The notes beneath the pieces were generated by a model. That model did no database searches, was not told the origin of the DNA, and worked only from the letters and a program-made list of their open reading frames with translations. The position numbers and the translations under genes were made by a program. 64,000 bases of DNA, from assembly GCF_000835165.1 (NCBI RefSeq), contig NZ_CP007790.1:744001-808000 (forward strand). Reading direction: 5' to 3'. This stretch comes from Corynebacterium marinum DSM 44953 (GTDB lineage Bacteria > Actinomycetota > Actinomycetes > Mycobacteriales > Mycobacteriaceae). Positions 36,959 to 44,741 of this stretch are shown in pieces (within the stretch, counting starts at the first letter, position 1; each line of letters starts with the position of its first letter).

Positions 36959-37213
36959 CTAGTTCTGGAGGGGTTCTTCCCCGACCACGACTGCATCGTT
37001 GCCGAAGGTGCCGTCGACCGGGGTGGTGGTCGTCGTGGCCGTGGACGACTCCTCGGAGTTCTCCTCCGCCGCCGGCGGAGCCTTGAACTCCGTGGCGGTG
37101 TCGACCTTCAGATCGGAGGGCTGCTCGTTCGGCGGGGAGCAGGCGGCGAGCGCGAGGGCGAGCGAAGCGGCGCCTGCGGCTGCGGCAGCCTTACGGGCGA
37201 AGGTGCGGGTCAT
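36959..37213 (-). CDS. Small lipoprotein, unknown function
   Basis: An 84-residue lipoprotein: signal peptide with lipobox LAAC (lipidated Cys25) followed by a low-complexity Ser/Thr/Glu/Pro-rich chain. ATG 37213 is chosen over an upstream start because GGGAGG lies 9 bases before it. It follows greA by 40 bases on the same strand. No domain is recognised. Confidence 0.75.
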   Translation of the reverse strand: MTRTFARKAAAAAGAASLALALAACSPPNEQPSDLKVDTATEFKAPPAAEENSEESSTATTTTTPVDGTFGNDAVVVGEEPLQN

Positions 37214-37253
37214 GGTGGGGATCCTCCCTGTAGTCACTGATTCGGATAAGAGA

Positions 37254-37778
37254 TTACTTGCCCGCGCGCGGAGTTGCGGCGAGTTGGGAATCGTACGGTG
37301 CCGCGGACTCGAGAGTCACGCTGAGGGTGGCCCCGTTCGGGGCTGTGTACTCGCGCGTCTCGCCCTCCTGGGCGCCCAGCAGTGCTGCGCCGAGAGGGGA
37401 GTGCTCGGAGTAGGTCTCCAGGTCCTCGTTGTCCGTCGCGGCGGCGCGGGTTCCGATGAGGAAGGTCTCCTTGTCGCCCTTGTCTCCGTTGTAGTAGACG
37501 TGGACGACGGAACCGACCAGGGCGACGCCCTCGACGACACCCTCGCGCTCCGTGGTGGAGTTGGCCAGGATCTCGGAGATCTGCTTGATGCGGGCCTCCT
37601 CCTGGTCCTGCATCTCGCGGGCGGCGTCGTAACCGGCGTTCTCCTTGAGGTCACCCTCTTCGCGACGCTCGTTGATCTCGGCGGCGACGGCCGGACGGTG
37701 ATCAACCAGTGCCTGAAGCTCGTGCTCGAGCTTCGCCTTCATTTCCGGGGTGATGTACTGCTTCTGGTTTTCAGCCAT
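37254..37778 (-). CDS. greA: Transcription elongation factor GreA
   Basis: A 174-residue Gre factor that rescues backtracked RNA polymerase by stimulating transcript cleavage. The N-terminal coiled coil (residues 9-80) holds the acidic tip in EEGDLKENAGYDAAREMQ, with the conserved Asp/Glu pair; the C-terminal FKBP-like domain has SPLGAALLGAQEGE. greA lies beside DUF4307 and divergent mca, the order I recall for corynebacteria and mycobacteria. Confidence 0.96.
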   Translation of the reverse strand: MAENQKQYITPEMKAKLEHELQALVDHRPAVAAEINERREEGDLKENAGYDAAREMQDQEEARIKQISEILANSTTEREGVVEGVALVGSVVHVYYNGDKGDKETFLIGTRAAATDNEDLETYSEHSPLGAALLGAQEGETREYTAPNGATLSVTLESAAPYDSQLAATPRAGK

Positions 37779-37917
37779 GGCTACGTGACGTCCCTGCCTT
37801 CCCTATCCCTGGGTCCGGTGGGGCACATCCGACGGGGAGCCTCATGCCCCCAACAAGCGCGTCACCCACCGGTGTTAACAATTGTCAGGGATTTTAACAC
37901 AGGTGGCCGCGGCCCGA

Positions 37918-38379
37918 TCACTCGGAGGCGGCGCCGGGCCCGGTGGTCAGGTGATCGGGGATCAATGTCGAACAGCCGTACACGCTGCCGGAGACCGGCA
38001 GATCGCGCGACGGGATGTCCACCTGGAAGCGCTGGATGGGGTCACCGCCCGGCGCGATGAGCAGCTCACGGCGCCCCACCTCGGCCATCTCGTAGTTGAT
38101 GGCGGTGACGATGCAGTAGGACTCCACGTCCGGATCCTCCCGGGTCACGTCGACCCACAGGCGCATGGTCTGGTCGTCGATCCGCTCGTGGGACACCATG
38201 GAGATGGTCACGTCGCCGCGTTCGTTGTCGGCGGCCAGATACCGGGCGACGGCGACGGCCAGGCCCACGATGAGGACGACAGCGACGATGGCGATCATCT
38301 TTCCGCCGAGGTTCCTCTCCGTTTTCGGAGTGCGGTCCGCCCCGTAACGGGTGGCCGAGCGGTTGGCGGGAGTGCTCAT
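37918..38379 (-). CDS. DUF4307 membrane protein
   Basis: A 153-residue protein with a basic cytoplasmic N terminus, one membrane helix at about residues 28-48 (MIAIVAVVLIVGLAVAVARYL) and an extracytoplasmic domain with two cysteines (ESYCIVT, YGCSTLIP). This matches the actinobacterial family DUF4307, usually found between greA and mca. Function is unknown. GAGGAT precedes the ATG. It is divergent from mca. Confidence 0.87.
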   Translation of the reverse strand: MSTPANRSATRYGADRTPKTERNLGGKMIAIVAVVLIVGLAVAVARYLAADNERGDVTISMVSHERIDDQTMRLWVDVTREDPDVESYCIVTAINYEMAEVGRRELLIAPGGDPIQRFQVDIPSRDLPVSGSVYGCSTLIPDHLTTGPGAASE

Positions 38380-38527
38380 CGATCATCCTCTGGAGGTGTG
38401 AGGGAAAATGTATCGGCATCATCCTAATCGACGCTCCCGGGAGCACCTGCTTTCCCATGTCCGGGGCGGGCCACTAGGATGGGACAGGTTGACACCACCA
38501 CGAGCAACCAAGAAAAGGAAGCGACAC

Positions 38528-39403
38528 GTGAGCGGATTCCGGCTCCTGGCTATTCATGCCCACCCCGACGATGAGGCATCGAAGGGCGCGGCGACGACGG
38601 CGCGCTACGCCGCCGAAGGCAACCGGGTCATGGTGCTCACCTGCACCGGCGGCGAACGCGGCGACATCCTCAACCCGGCCATGGACCGGCCCGGCGTGCT
38701 GGAGAACATCATCGACATCCGCCGGCAGGAGATGGCCACGGCCGCGGAGGCGCTCGGCGTCGAACACGTGTGGCTGGGCCACGAAGACTCGGGCCTCCCC
38801 CAGGGCGATCCGTTGCCCCCGCTGCCGGAGGGCTGTTTCGCCCTCGAACCCGGACACAGTGTGGCCCGCGAATTCGTGGGGATCATCCGCGAGTTCCGGC
38901 CGCACGTCATCGTCACCTACGACGAGAACGGCGGCTACCCGCACCCGGACCATTTGAAGGTGCACGAGGCGTCGATGATCGCGTGGGAGAAGGCCGGCGA
39001 CCCGGACTTCGCCCCGGAACTCGGCGATCCGTGGGCCCCGCTGAAGCTGTACTACACCCACGGTTTCGTCCATCAGCGCATGAAGATGTTCCACGACCTG
39101 CTCGCCGGGGAGGGGCGCACCAGCCCCTACGGCCCGATGCTGGAAAGATGGGAACGCAACCCGGCGGACATCATGGCGCGGGTGACCACCCAGGTCGAGT
39201 GCGCCGGATTCTTCCCCCACCGGGAGGCGGCGCTGCGGGCGCACGCCACCCAGATCGACCCGGCCGGGGCGTTCCTGGCCACCCCGGCCGAGGTGCAGCA
39301 GAAGCTGTGGCCGACCGAGGAGTTCGAGCTCGCGAAGACCCGCGTGGCCACGTCACTGCCGGAGGATGACCTGTTCGCCGGCATCACCCCGGACAAGAAG
39401 TAG
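38528..39403 (+). CDS. mca: Mycothiol S-conjugate amidase
   Basis: A 291-residue zinc amidase of the LmbE/MshB fold that cleaves mycothiol conjugates to mercapturic acids, a detoxification step. Zinc and catalytic residues are in AIHAHPDDEASKG near the N terminus and the GGYPHPDH segment near residue 142. MshB is the close paralogue; the neighbouring greA and the length favour Mca. GTG 38528 with AAGGAAG upstream is the start; TAGGAT at 38475-38480 is a likely -10 box. The small membrane gene follows by 15 bases. Confidence 0.92.
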   Translation: MSGFRLLAIHAHPDDEASKGAATTARYAAEGNRVMVLTCTGGERGDILNPAMDRPGVLENIIDIRRQEMATAAEALGVEHVWLGHEDSGLPQGDPLPPLPEGCFALEPGHSVAREFVGIIREFRPHVIVTYDENGGYPHPDHLKVHEASMIAWEKAGDPDFAPELGDPWAPLKLYYTHGFVHQRMKMFHDLLAGEGRTSPYGPMLERWERNPADIMARVTTQVECAGFFPHREAALRAHATQIDPAGAFLATPAEVQQKLWPTEEFELAKTRVATSLPEDDLFAGITPDKK

Positions 39404-39418
39404 GTAGGAATCACAGTC

Positions 39419-39712
39419 ATGGGAACACTCTCCCTGAGCGCCACGAACCTCCTGATCCTCGCCCAGCAGCAGCAGGGCGGACCGCTCGGGCCGGAGTTCG
39501 GCAAGGCCTCGCCCATCGGCCTGCTCGTCCTCGCCGTCCTCGGCGTCGCGGTGATCTCCCTCGGCTGGGCCTTCCACCGCCGATTCAGCCGCTACAACCG
39601 CCGCCGCGCCTTCGCCGAGGCCAACGGCCTCGACGTGTTCGACCAGGAGGCGGTGGACCGCGCGATGGAGGAGGCCGGTCTGCTCGACCGGCGCAAGAAG
39701 AGTTGGTTCTAG
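39419..39712 (+). CDS. Small membrane protein downstream of mca
   Basis: A 97-residue protein with one clear membrane helix (about residues 33-52, GLLVLAVLGVAVISLGWAF) and a basic cytoplasmic tail with RRRAFAEANGLDVFDQEAVDRAMEEAGLLDRRKKSWF. A short hydrophobic N terminus may form a second helix. This type occurs directly after mca in other actinobacteria in my memory; no function is known. It lies 15 bases after mca and is surely co-transcribed. Confidence 0.8.
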   Translation: MGTLSLSATNLLILAQQQQGGPLGPEFGKASPIGLLVLAVLGVAVISLGWAFHRRFSRYNRRRAFAEANGLDVFDQEAVDRAMEEAGLLDRRKKSWF

Positions 39713-39732
39713 TGCGCGCCCGGAGGGTGTGC

Positions 39733-39738
39733 TAGAGT
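39733..39738 (+). promoter_or_regulatory. -10 element of the aroR-aroF promoter
   Basis: TAGAGT lies 7 bases before the aroR ATG at 39746, so the leader peptide is probably translated from a leaderless transcript. Confidence 0.55.
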
Positions 39739-39745
39739 ATCCTGC

Positions 39746-39829
39746 ATGTTCGTGAAGCGATTTTATTTTGGTGAGGCTCCGGGGCTGCATGACAGCCACC
39801 GCCGTCCCGCCGAGTCGCCTGCGCGCTAG
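39746..39829 (+). CDS. aroR: aroF leader peptide with FYF codon run
   Basis: A 27-residue leader peptide starting MFVKRFYFGEAPG and ending at TAG 39827-39829. Codons 6-8 are Phe-Tyr-Phe (39761-39769), with another Phe at codon 2, so ribosome speed reports charged tRNA-Phe and tRNA-Tyr. It lies in front of aroF, with a terminator hairpin and a competing long-range pairing between them. C. glutamicum has a leader peptide called AroR in this place that controls aroF by attenuation; the FYF run here matches that description. Confidence 0.9.
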   Translation: MFVKRFYFGEAPGLHDSHRRPAESPAR

Positions 39830-39904
39830 TCGCCCGCGAACCGACGAACACCCCGGAGCCGAGCAGCACCTCCCCGATAAATCGGGTCGAGGGGCTGCTT
39901 TTTG
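39775..39904 (+). promoter_or_regulatory. Phe/Tyr-responsive attenuator of aroF
   Basis: GGCTCCGGGG (39775-39784), just past the FYF codons, pairs perfectly with CCCCGGAGCC (39851-39860). A terminator hairpin follows: AGCAGC (39862-39867) with GCTGCT (39894-39899), with inner CCTC/GAGG and CCCGA/TCGGG, then a T run to 39903. A stalled ribosome at FYF would cover or sit next to the first arm. Which fold counteracts the terminator is not certain; GCTGC (39784-39788) can also pair with the terminator's GCAGC arm. Confidence 0.8.
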
Positions 39905-39943
39905 TTTTGCCCGGGCACCCTCCCCAACGAAAGGTTCCCCCCC

Positions 39944-41041
39944 ATGACCGTCGCCACCTACGCCTCCACCTCCAACCGCCGTGTCGTGGCCTTCCACGAC
40001 CTGCCCAGCCCCGAGGACGTCCGCTCCCGCCTGCCGATGACGCCCGCGCAGGAACAGCGGGTGGAGAGGGACAGACAGCAGATCGCCCGCATCTTCAACG
40101 GCGAGGACGACCGCCTGGTCGTGGTCGTCGGCCCGTGCTCGATCCACGACCGTGAGGCCGCCCTCGACTACGCCAACCGTCTGGCGCCCCTGGCCGCCAT
40201 GCTGGAGCAGGACCTGAAGGTGGTCATGCGGGTGTACTTCGAGAAGCCGCGCACCACCGTCGGCTGGAAGGGCCTGATCAACGACCCGCACCTCGACGGC
40301 TCCTACGACGTCAACCACGGCCTGGAGCTGGCGCGCCGGGTCCTGCTCGAGGTGGTCAACCTCAACCTGCCCACCGCCAGCGAGTTCCTCGAACCGAACT
40401 CCCCGCAGTACTACGCCGACCTGGTGTCCTGGGGCGCGATCGGCGCCCGGACCACCGAGTCGCAGGTGCACCGCCAGCTCGCCTCGGGCATGAGCATGCC
40501 TATCGGCTTCAAGAACGGCACCGACGGCAACATCCAGGTGGCGGTGGACGCGGTGGCGGCTGCCTCGAAGCCGCACTTCTTCTTCGGCACCTCGGACGGC
40601 GGTCGACCCGCCGTCGTGGAGACCGCCGGAAACGAGAACTGCCATGTCATCCTGCGCGGCGGAACGGCCGGCCCGAACGCGGACGCGGACTCGGTGGAAG
40701 GGGTCGTCGAGAAGCTCCGCGGGCAGACGGCAACCCCCCGGCTGATGATCGACGTCTCGCACGCGAACTCCGGCAAGGACCATGTCCGGCAGGCGGAGGT
40801 GGCCGGGGACGTCGCGGAGCAGATTGCCGCGGGCAACGATGCCATCGCCGGCATCATGATGGAATCCTTCCTCGTCGAGGGGGCGCAGTCCCTCGACACC
40901 GCCAAACTCCGCGTCAACGGCGGAGGAGGACTCGTCTACGGGCAGTCCGTCACCGACGCGTGCATGAACATCGACACCACCGTCGACCTGCTCGGTGAAC
41001 TGGCCGCGGCAGTCCGCGAGCGCCGGACCCGGCGGCAGTAG
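39944..41041 (+). CDS. aroF: 3-deoxy-D-arabino-heptulosonate-7-phosphate (DAHP) synthase, class I
   Basis: A 365-residue AroFGH-type enzyme that condenses phosphoenolpyruvate and erythrose 4-phosphate, the first step of aromatic amino acid synthesis. Conserved segments are VVVVGPCSIHD, MRVYFEKPRTTVGWKGLINDPHLDGS, SWGAIGARTTESQVHRQLASG, IGFKNGTDG, HVILRGG and IMMESFLVEG. AAAGG stands 10 bases before the ATG. The FYF leader and attenuator upstream tie expression to Phe/Tyr supply; feedback inhibition by Tyr or Phe is usual for the family but not readable here. Confidence 0.95.
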   Translation: MTVATYASTSNRRVVAFHDLPSPEDVRSRLPMTPAQEQRVERDRQQIARIFNGEDDRLVVVVGPCSIHDREAALDYANRLAPLAAMLEQDLKVVMRVYFEKPRTTVGWKGLINDPHLDGSYDVNHGLELARRVLLEVVNLNLPTASEFLEPNSPQYYADLVSWGAIGARTTESQVHRQLASGMSMPIGFKNGTDGNIQVAVDAVAAASKPHFFFGTSDGGRPAVVETAGNENCHVILRGGTAGPNADADSVEGVVEKLRGQTATPRLMIDVSHANSGKDHVRQAEVAGDVAEQIAAGNDAIAGIMMESFLVEGAQSLDTAKLRVNGGGGLVYGQSVTDACMNIDTTVDLLGELAAAVRERRTRRQ

Positions 41042-41081
41042 GGTGCCGGGGCGGCGGGCCGGACGCACTACACTGGCACCT

Positions 41082-41849
41082 GTGAAATTGTCCCGCCTGC
41101 TCTACCCGCTGTATGAAGCCCGCCTCGTCCGTGAACTGAAGGGCGCCCGGCAGCCGAAACACATCGCGATCATGGCCGACGGCAACCGTCGGTGGGCCCG
41201 CGCGGAGGGGCATTCCGACGTCAGCCACGGCCACCGCGCCGGGGCGAAGAAGATCGGCGAGGTGGTGCGCTGGTGCGAGGAGACCGACGTCGAGGTCGTC
41301 ACCGTGTACCTGCTGTCCACCGAGAATCTCGGGCGGGACGCACAGGAGCTGGAGATGCTCTTCGGCATCATCGGCGACGTGGTCGACGAGCTCTCCAGCG
41401 GCGACCACACCTGCTGCGTCCGGCTCGTCGGGCACCTCGACCTCCTGCCCAGGGACGTCGCCGAACGCTGGAGCGCCGCCGCGGACAGCACCTGCGGGAA
41501 CACGGGCCTGACAGTCAACATCGCCGTCGGTTACGGCGGCCGGCAGGAGATCGTCGACGCCGTCCGCAACCTCATCGACGAGGAGGTCGCCGCCGGAACC
41601 ACCGCCGGGGAGCTGTCGTCGAAAGTGACCGCGGACTCTCTGTCGCACCACCTCTACACCTCGGGGCAGCCCGACCCCGACCTGGTCATCCGCACCTCCG
41701 GCGAGCAGCGGCTCTCCGGATTCCTGTTGTGGCAGGCCGCCTACTCGGAGATCTGGTTCACCGACACCTACTGGCCGGCGTTCCGGCGCATCGATCTCCT
41801 CCGCGCACTCCGTGACTACTCCCACCGCAGCCGTCGATTCGGAAAGTGA
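41082..41849 (+). CDS. uppS: Isoprenyl diphosphate synthase (UppS family, cis)
   Basis: A 255-residue cis-prenyltransferase. The HIAIMADGNRRWAR motif places the catalytic Asp at residue 33; later motifs are VTVYLLSTENLGRD, the DLVIRTSGEQRLSGFLLWQAAYSEIWF segment and the C-terminal basic end. It makes decaprenyl or shorter Z-prenyl diphosphate for cell wall carriers; actinobacteria carry two such enzymes and the chain length cannot be told. The frame is open upstream, but GTG 41082 lies 7 bases after TACACT, a leaderless arrangement. The flavodoxin gene follows after 9 bases. Confidence 0.9.
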   Translation: MKLSRLLYPLYEARLVRELKGARQPKHIAIMADGNRRWARAEGHSDVSHGHRAGAKKIGEVVRWCEETDVEVVTVYLLSTENLGRDAQELEMLFGIIGDVVDELSSGDHTCCVRLVGHLDLLPRDVAERWSAAADSTCGNTGLTVNIAVGYGGRQEIVDAVRNLIDEEVAAGTTAGELSSKVTADSLSHHLYTSGQPDPDLVIRTSGEQRLSGFLLWQAAYSEIWFTDTYWPAFRRIDLLRALRDYSHRSRRFGK

Positions 41850-41858
41850 CCCCCTCCC

Positions 41859-42389
41859 ATGACCAACGTTCTCTACGAGTCCGCCTACGGTTCCACCCGC
41901 CAGTACGCAGAGACGCTGGCCGCCCGGCTGGGGACCGTCGCGCAGCAGCTTTCCGACGCCGACCCGGCCGCCCTCCGCAGTTCACCGGAGCCGTTGGTGG
42001 TGCTCTCCTACGTCCACGGCCCGTCGATTCCGGCCGCGGGCTTCGTCGCCGACCACGACCTGGGAGCCCGGCCCGTCGCGGTGTGCGCCGTCGGAATGAC
42101 CCTCCTGGAGGACGCCCGCGCCAAGGACCAGATGGCCGGCGCGCTGGGGAAGAAGGGGGAGGTCGCCCGCTTCTACCTGCCGGGACGGCTGAGCTATTCC
42201 ACGATGGGGCGCAAGCACAGGATGATCATGTGGGGCATCATCAAGGCGCTGAAGGCGAAGCGGGAGGCCGACCGCAGCGCCAACGACCGGGCGATGATCG
42301 ACTCCTACGACCGCGACACCGACCGGGTCGACCCGGCGGAGCTGGACCAGGTCGTGCAGTGGGCGGAGGCGCAGGGGCACCGCAGCTAG
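41859..42389 (+). CDS. Flavodoxin-domain protein
   Basis: A 176-residue protein with the flavodoxin fold: the FMN phosphate-binding loop [13 protein letters not shown] at residues 6-18 and a later [10 protein letters not shown] loop. This type is annotated as flavodoxin or HemG-like protoporphyrinogen oxidase; the electron partner is unknown. It lies 9 bases after uppS and probably shares its transcript. Its stop codon overlaps the coaA stop on the other strand (CTAG). Confidence 0.82.
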   Translation: MTNVLYESAYGSTRQYAETLAARLGTVAQQLSDADPAALRSSPEPLVVLSYVHGPSIPAAGFVADHDLGARPVAVCAVGMTLLEDARAKDQMAGALGKKGEVARFYLPGRLSYSTMGRKHRMIMWGIIKALKAKREADRSANDRAMIDSYDRDTDRVDPAELDQVVQWAEAQGHRS

Positions 42390-43321
42390 ATCTTGCGCAT
42401 CCGCACCCGCTCGACGAGGTGGTCGGCGCCTTTGCGCAGCACCAGGGAGGCGCGCACCCGGGTGGGCAGGATGTTCTCCACCAGGTTCGGCAGGTTGATG
42501 GACTGCCAGATCTCCCTCGCCGCGGCGCGGGCGCTGGCGTCGCCGTACTCGGCGTAGTGCCCGAAGTGGGCCCCCGGCTCGCGGAAGGCGGTGGAGCGCA
42601 GCTGGAGGAATCGCTCGATGTACCACCTCTCGATGTCCTCGGTGCGGGCGTCCACGTACACGGAGAAGTCGAAGAGGTCGGAGACCATGAGCGTGGGGCC
42701 GGTCTGCAGGACGTTGAGCCCCTCGACGATGAGGATGTCTGGCTGGGTGATGGTCTGCACCTCGCCGGGGACCCGGTCGTAGAGCTTGTGCGAGTACACC
42801 GGGGCGTCGACCGAGGCCCGGCCCGATTTCACGTCCGTGACAAATCTCAGCAGGGCGCGCTGGTCGTATGACTCGGGGAAACCCTTTCGGGCCATGAGCC
42901 GGCGTTCGTGGAGCTCCGCCGCCGGCAGGAGGAAACCGTCGGTGGTGACCAGATCGACGCGGGGGTGCGAATCCCAGCGCTGCAGGAGGACCTGCAGGAG
43001 GCGGGCGGTCGTCGATTTGCCGACGGCCACGGAGCCGGCGACGCCGATGATGAAGGGGACGTGTCCGGAGCCGGTGCCCAGGAAGGTCTCGGTGGCGGCG
43101 ATGAGCTTCTGGCGCGCGGAAACCTGCAGGTGGATCAGTCGGGAGAGCGGCAGGTAGACTTCGGCCACCTCGGCCAGGTCGACGGATTCTCCGATGCCGC
43201 GCAGCTGCGCGAGGTCATCCTCGGTCAGGACCTGGGGCATGGACTTTCGCAGCCCCCGCCAGGTGGCGCGGTCAAAATCCACGTACGGGGTGTGGTCCTT
43301 GGGTCGGGACATGAACCCCAT
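42386..43321 (-). CDS. coaA: Pantothenate kinase, type I
   Basis: A 311-residue bacterial type I enzyme, the first step of coenzyme A synthesis. The P-loop [12 protein letters not shown] is near residue 92; VTTDGFLLP and the EGLNVLQ segment are also typical. The frame is longer, but ATG 43321 or 43312 fits the family start ([16 protein letters not shown]); the former is used. It is divergent from glyA with about 110 bases between, and convergent with the flavodoxin gene. Confidence 0.94.
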   Translation of the reverse strand: MGFMSRPKDHTPYVDFDRATWRGLRKSMPQVLTEDDLAQLRGIGESVDLAEVAEVYLPLSRLIHLQVSARQKLIAATETFLGTGSGHVPFIIGVAGSVAVGKSTTARLLQVLLQRWDSHPRVDLVTTDGFLLPAAELHERRLMARKGFPESYDQRALLRFVTDVKSGRASVDAPVYSHKLYDRVPGEVQTITQPDILIVEGLNVLQTGPTLMVSDLFDFSVYVDARTEDIERWYIERFLQLRSTAFREPGAHFGHYAEYGDASARAAAREIWQSINLPNLVENILPTRVRASLVLRKGADHLVERVRMRKI

Positions 43322-43431
43322 TGTGTCACCTGCCTCACCTCTACCCTGGGTTCGGGGGTACGCGGCCCAGGCCGGGCGGTAAGCTGTTGCAACGAATGCC
43401 GTGAACACGTAGAAAGGCTGGCTGCAACGCC

Positions 43432-44724
43432 ATGACCGCTGAGTCTTCTTTCAACCAGGAACTGTCAGTTCTTGACCCCGAGGTCCACGCCGCCATCGGC
43501 GGCGAGATCACCCGTCAGCGCGACTTCCTCGAGATGATCGCCTCCGAGAACTTCGTTCCCCGTGCCGTCCTGCAGGCGCAGGGGTCGGTCTTCACCAACA
43601 AGTACGCAGAGGGCTACCCGGGCCGCCGTTACTACGGTGGCTGCGAGAACGCCGACATCGTCGAGGACCTGGCGCGCGACCGGGCGAAGGCCCTGTTCAA
43701 CGCCGAGTTCGCCAACGTCCAGCCGCACTCCGGCGCCCAGGCCAACGCGGCGGTGCTGCACGCCCTGGCCGAGGCCGGCGACAAGATCATGGGCCTTTCC
43801 CTGGCGCACGGCGGTCACCTGACCCACGGCATGAAGCTCAACTTCTCGGGCAAGCTCTACCAGGTCGCCGCGTACGAGGTCGACCCGGTGACCCACCGCA
43901 TCGACATGGACCGCGTCCGTGAGCAGGCCCTGGCCGAGCGTCCGAAGGTGCTCATCGCCGGCTGGTCCGCCTACCCGCGCACCCTCGACTTCGAGGCGTT
44001 CCGCTCCATCGCCGATGAGGTCGGTGCCCTGCTGTGGACCGACATGGCGCACTTTGCCGGCCTGGTCGCCGCCGGGCTGCACCCCTCGCCGGTGCCGCAC
44101 GCCGACGTCGTCTCCACCACCGTCCACAAGACCCTGGGCGGCCCGCGCTCCGGCCTCATCCTGGCGAAGCAGGAGTGGGCCAAGAAGCTCAACTCCGCCG
44201 TCTTCCCGGGCCAGCAGGGCGGTCCGCTCATGCACGCGGTCGCCGCGAAGGCCGTCGCCCTCAAGGTCGCCGGCACCGAGGAGTTCCGCAACCGCCAGGC
44301 CCGCACCATCGAGGGCGCGAAGATCCTGGCCGAGCGTCTCACCGCCGCCGACGCCAAGGCCGCGGGCATCGATGTGCTCACCGGCGGCACCGATGTCCAC
44401 CTGGTTCTGGCTGACCTGCGCAACTCGGAGATGGACGGCCAGCAGGCCGAGGACCTCCTCCACGAGGTCGGCATCACCGTCAACCGCAACGCCGTCCCGA
44501 ACGACCCTCGCCCGCCGATGGTCACCTCCGGTCTGCGCATCGGCACCCCGGCCCTGGCCACCCGCGGTCTCGACGCCGCCGCCTTCACCGAGGTCGCCGA
44601 CATCATCGGCACCGCGTTGGTGGACGGCAAGAACGCCGACGTCGAGAAGCTGCGCGGCCGCGTGAAGAAGCTGACCGACCAGTACCCGCTGTACGAGGGT
44701 CTGGAGGAGTGGAAGATCAACTAG
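43432..44724 (+). CDS. glyA: Serine hydroxymethyltransferase
   Basis: A 430-residue PLP enzyme converting serine and tetrahydrofolate to glycine and methylene-tetrahydrofolate. The PLP lysine is in [14 protein letters not shown] near residue 232; ASENFVP and [14 protein letters not shown] are the standard N-terminal motifs. AGAAAGG precedes the ATG; TAAGCT at 43380-43385 is a likely -10 box giving a leader of about 40 bases. pabAB starts 17 bases after its stop, joining one-carbon supply to folate synthesis. Confidence 0.97.
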   Translation: MTAESSFNQELSVLDPEVHAAIGGEITRQRDFLEMIASENFVPRAVLQAQGSVFTNKYAEGYPGRRYYGGCENADIVEDLARDRAKALFNAEFANVQPHSGAQANAAVLHALAEAGDKIMGLSLAHGGHLTHGMKLNFSGKLYQVAAYEVDPVTHRIDMDRVREQALAERPKVLIAGWSAYPRTLDFEAFRSIADEVGALLWTDMAHFAGLVAAGLHPSPVPHADVVSTTVHKTLGGPRSGLILAKQEWAKKLNSAVFPGQQGGPLMHAVAAKAVALKVAGTEEFRNRQARTIEGAKILAERLTAADAKAAGIDVLTGGTDVHLVLADLRNSEMDGQQAEDLLHEVGITVNRNAVPNDPRPPMVTSGLRIGTPALATRGLDAAAFTEVADIIGTALVDGKNADVEKLRGRVKKLTDQYPLYEGLEEWKIN

Positions 44725-44741
44725 ATCTTTCCACCTCCGCC

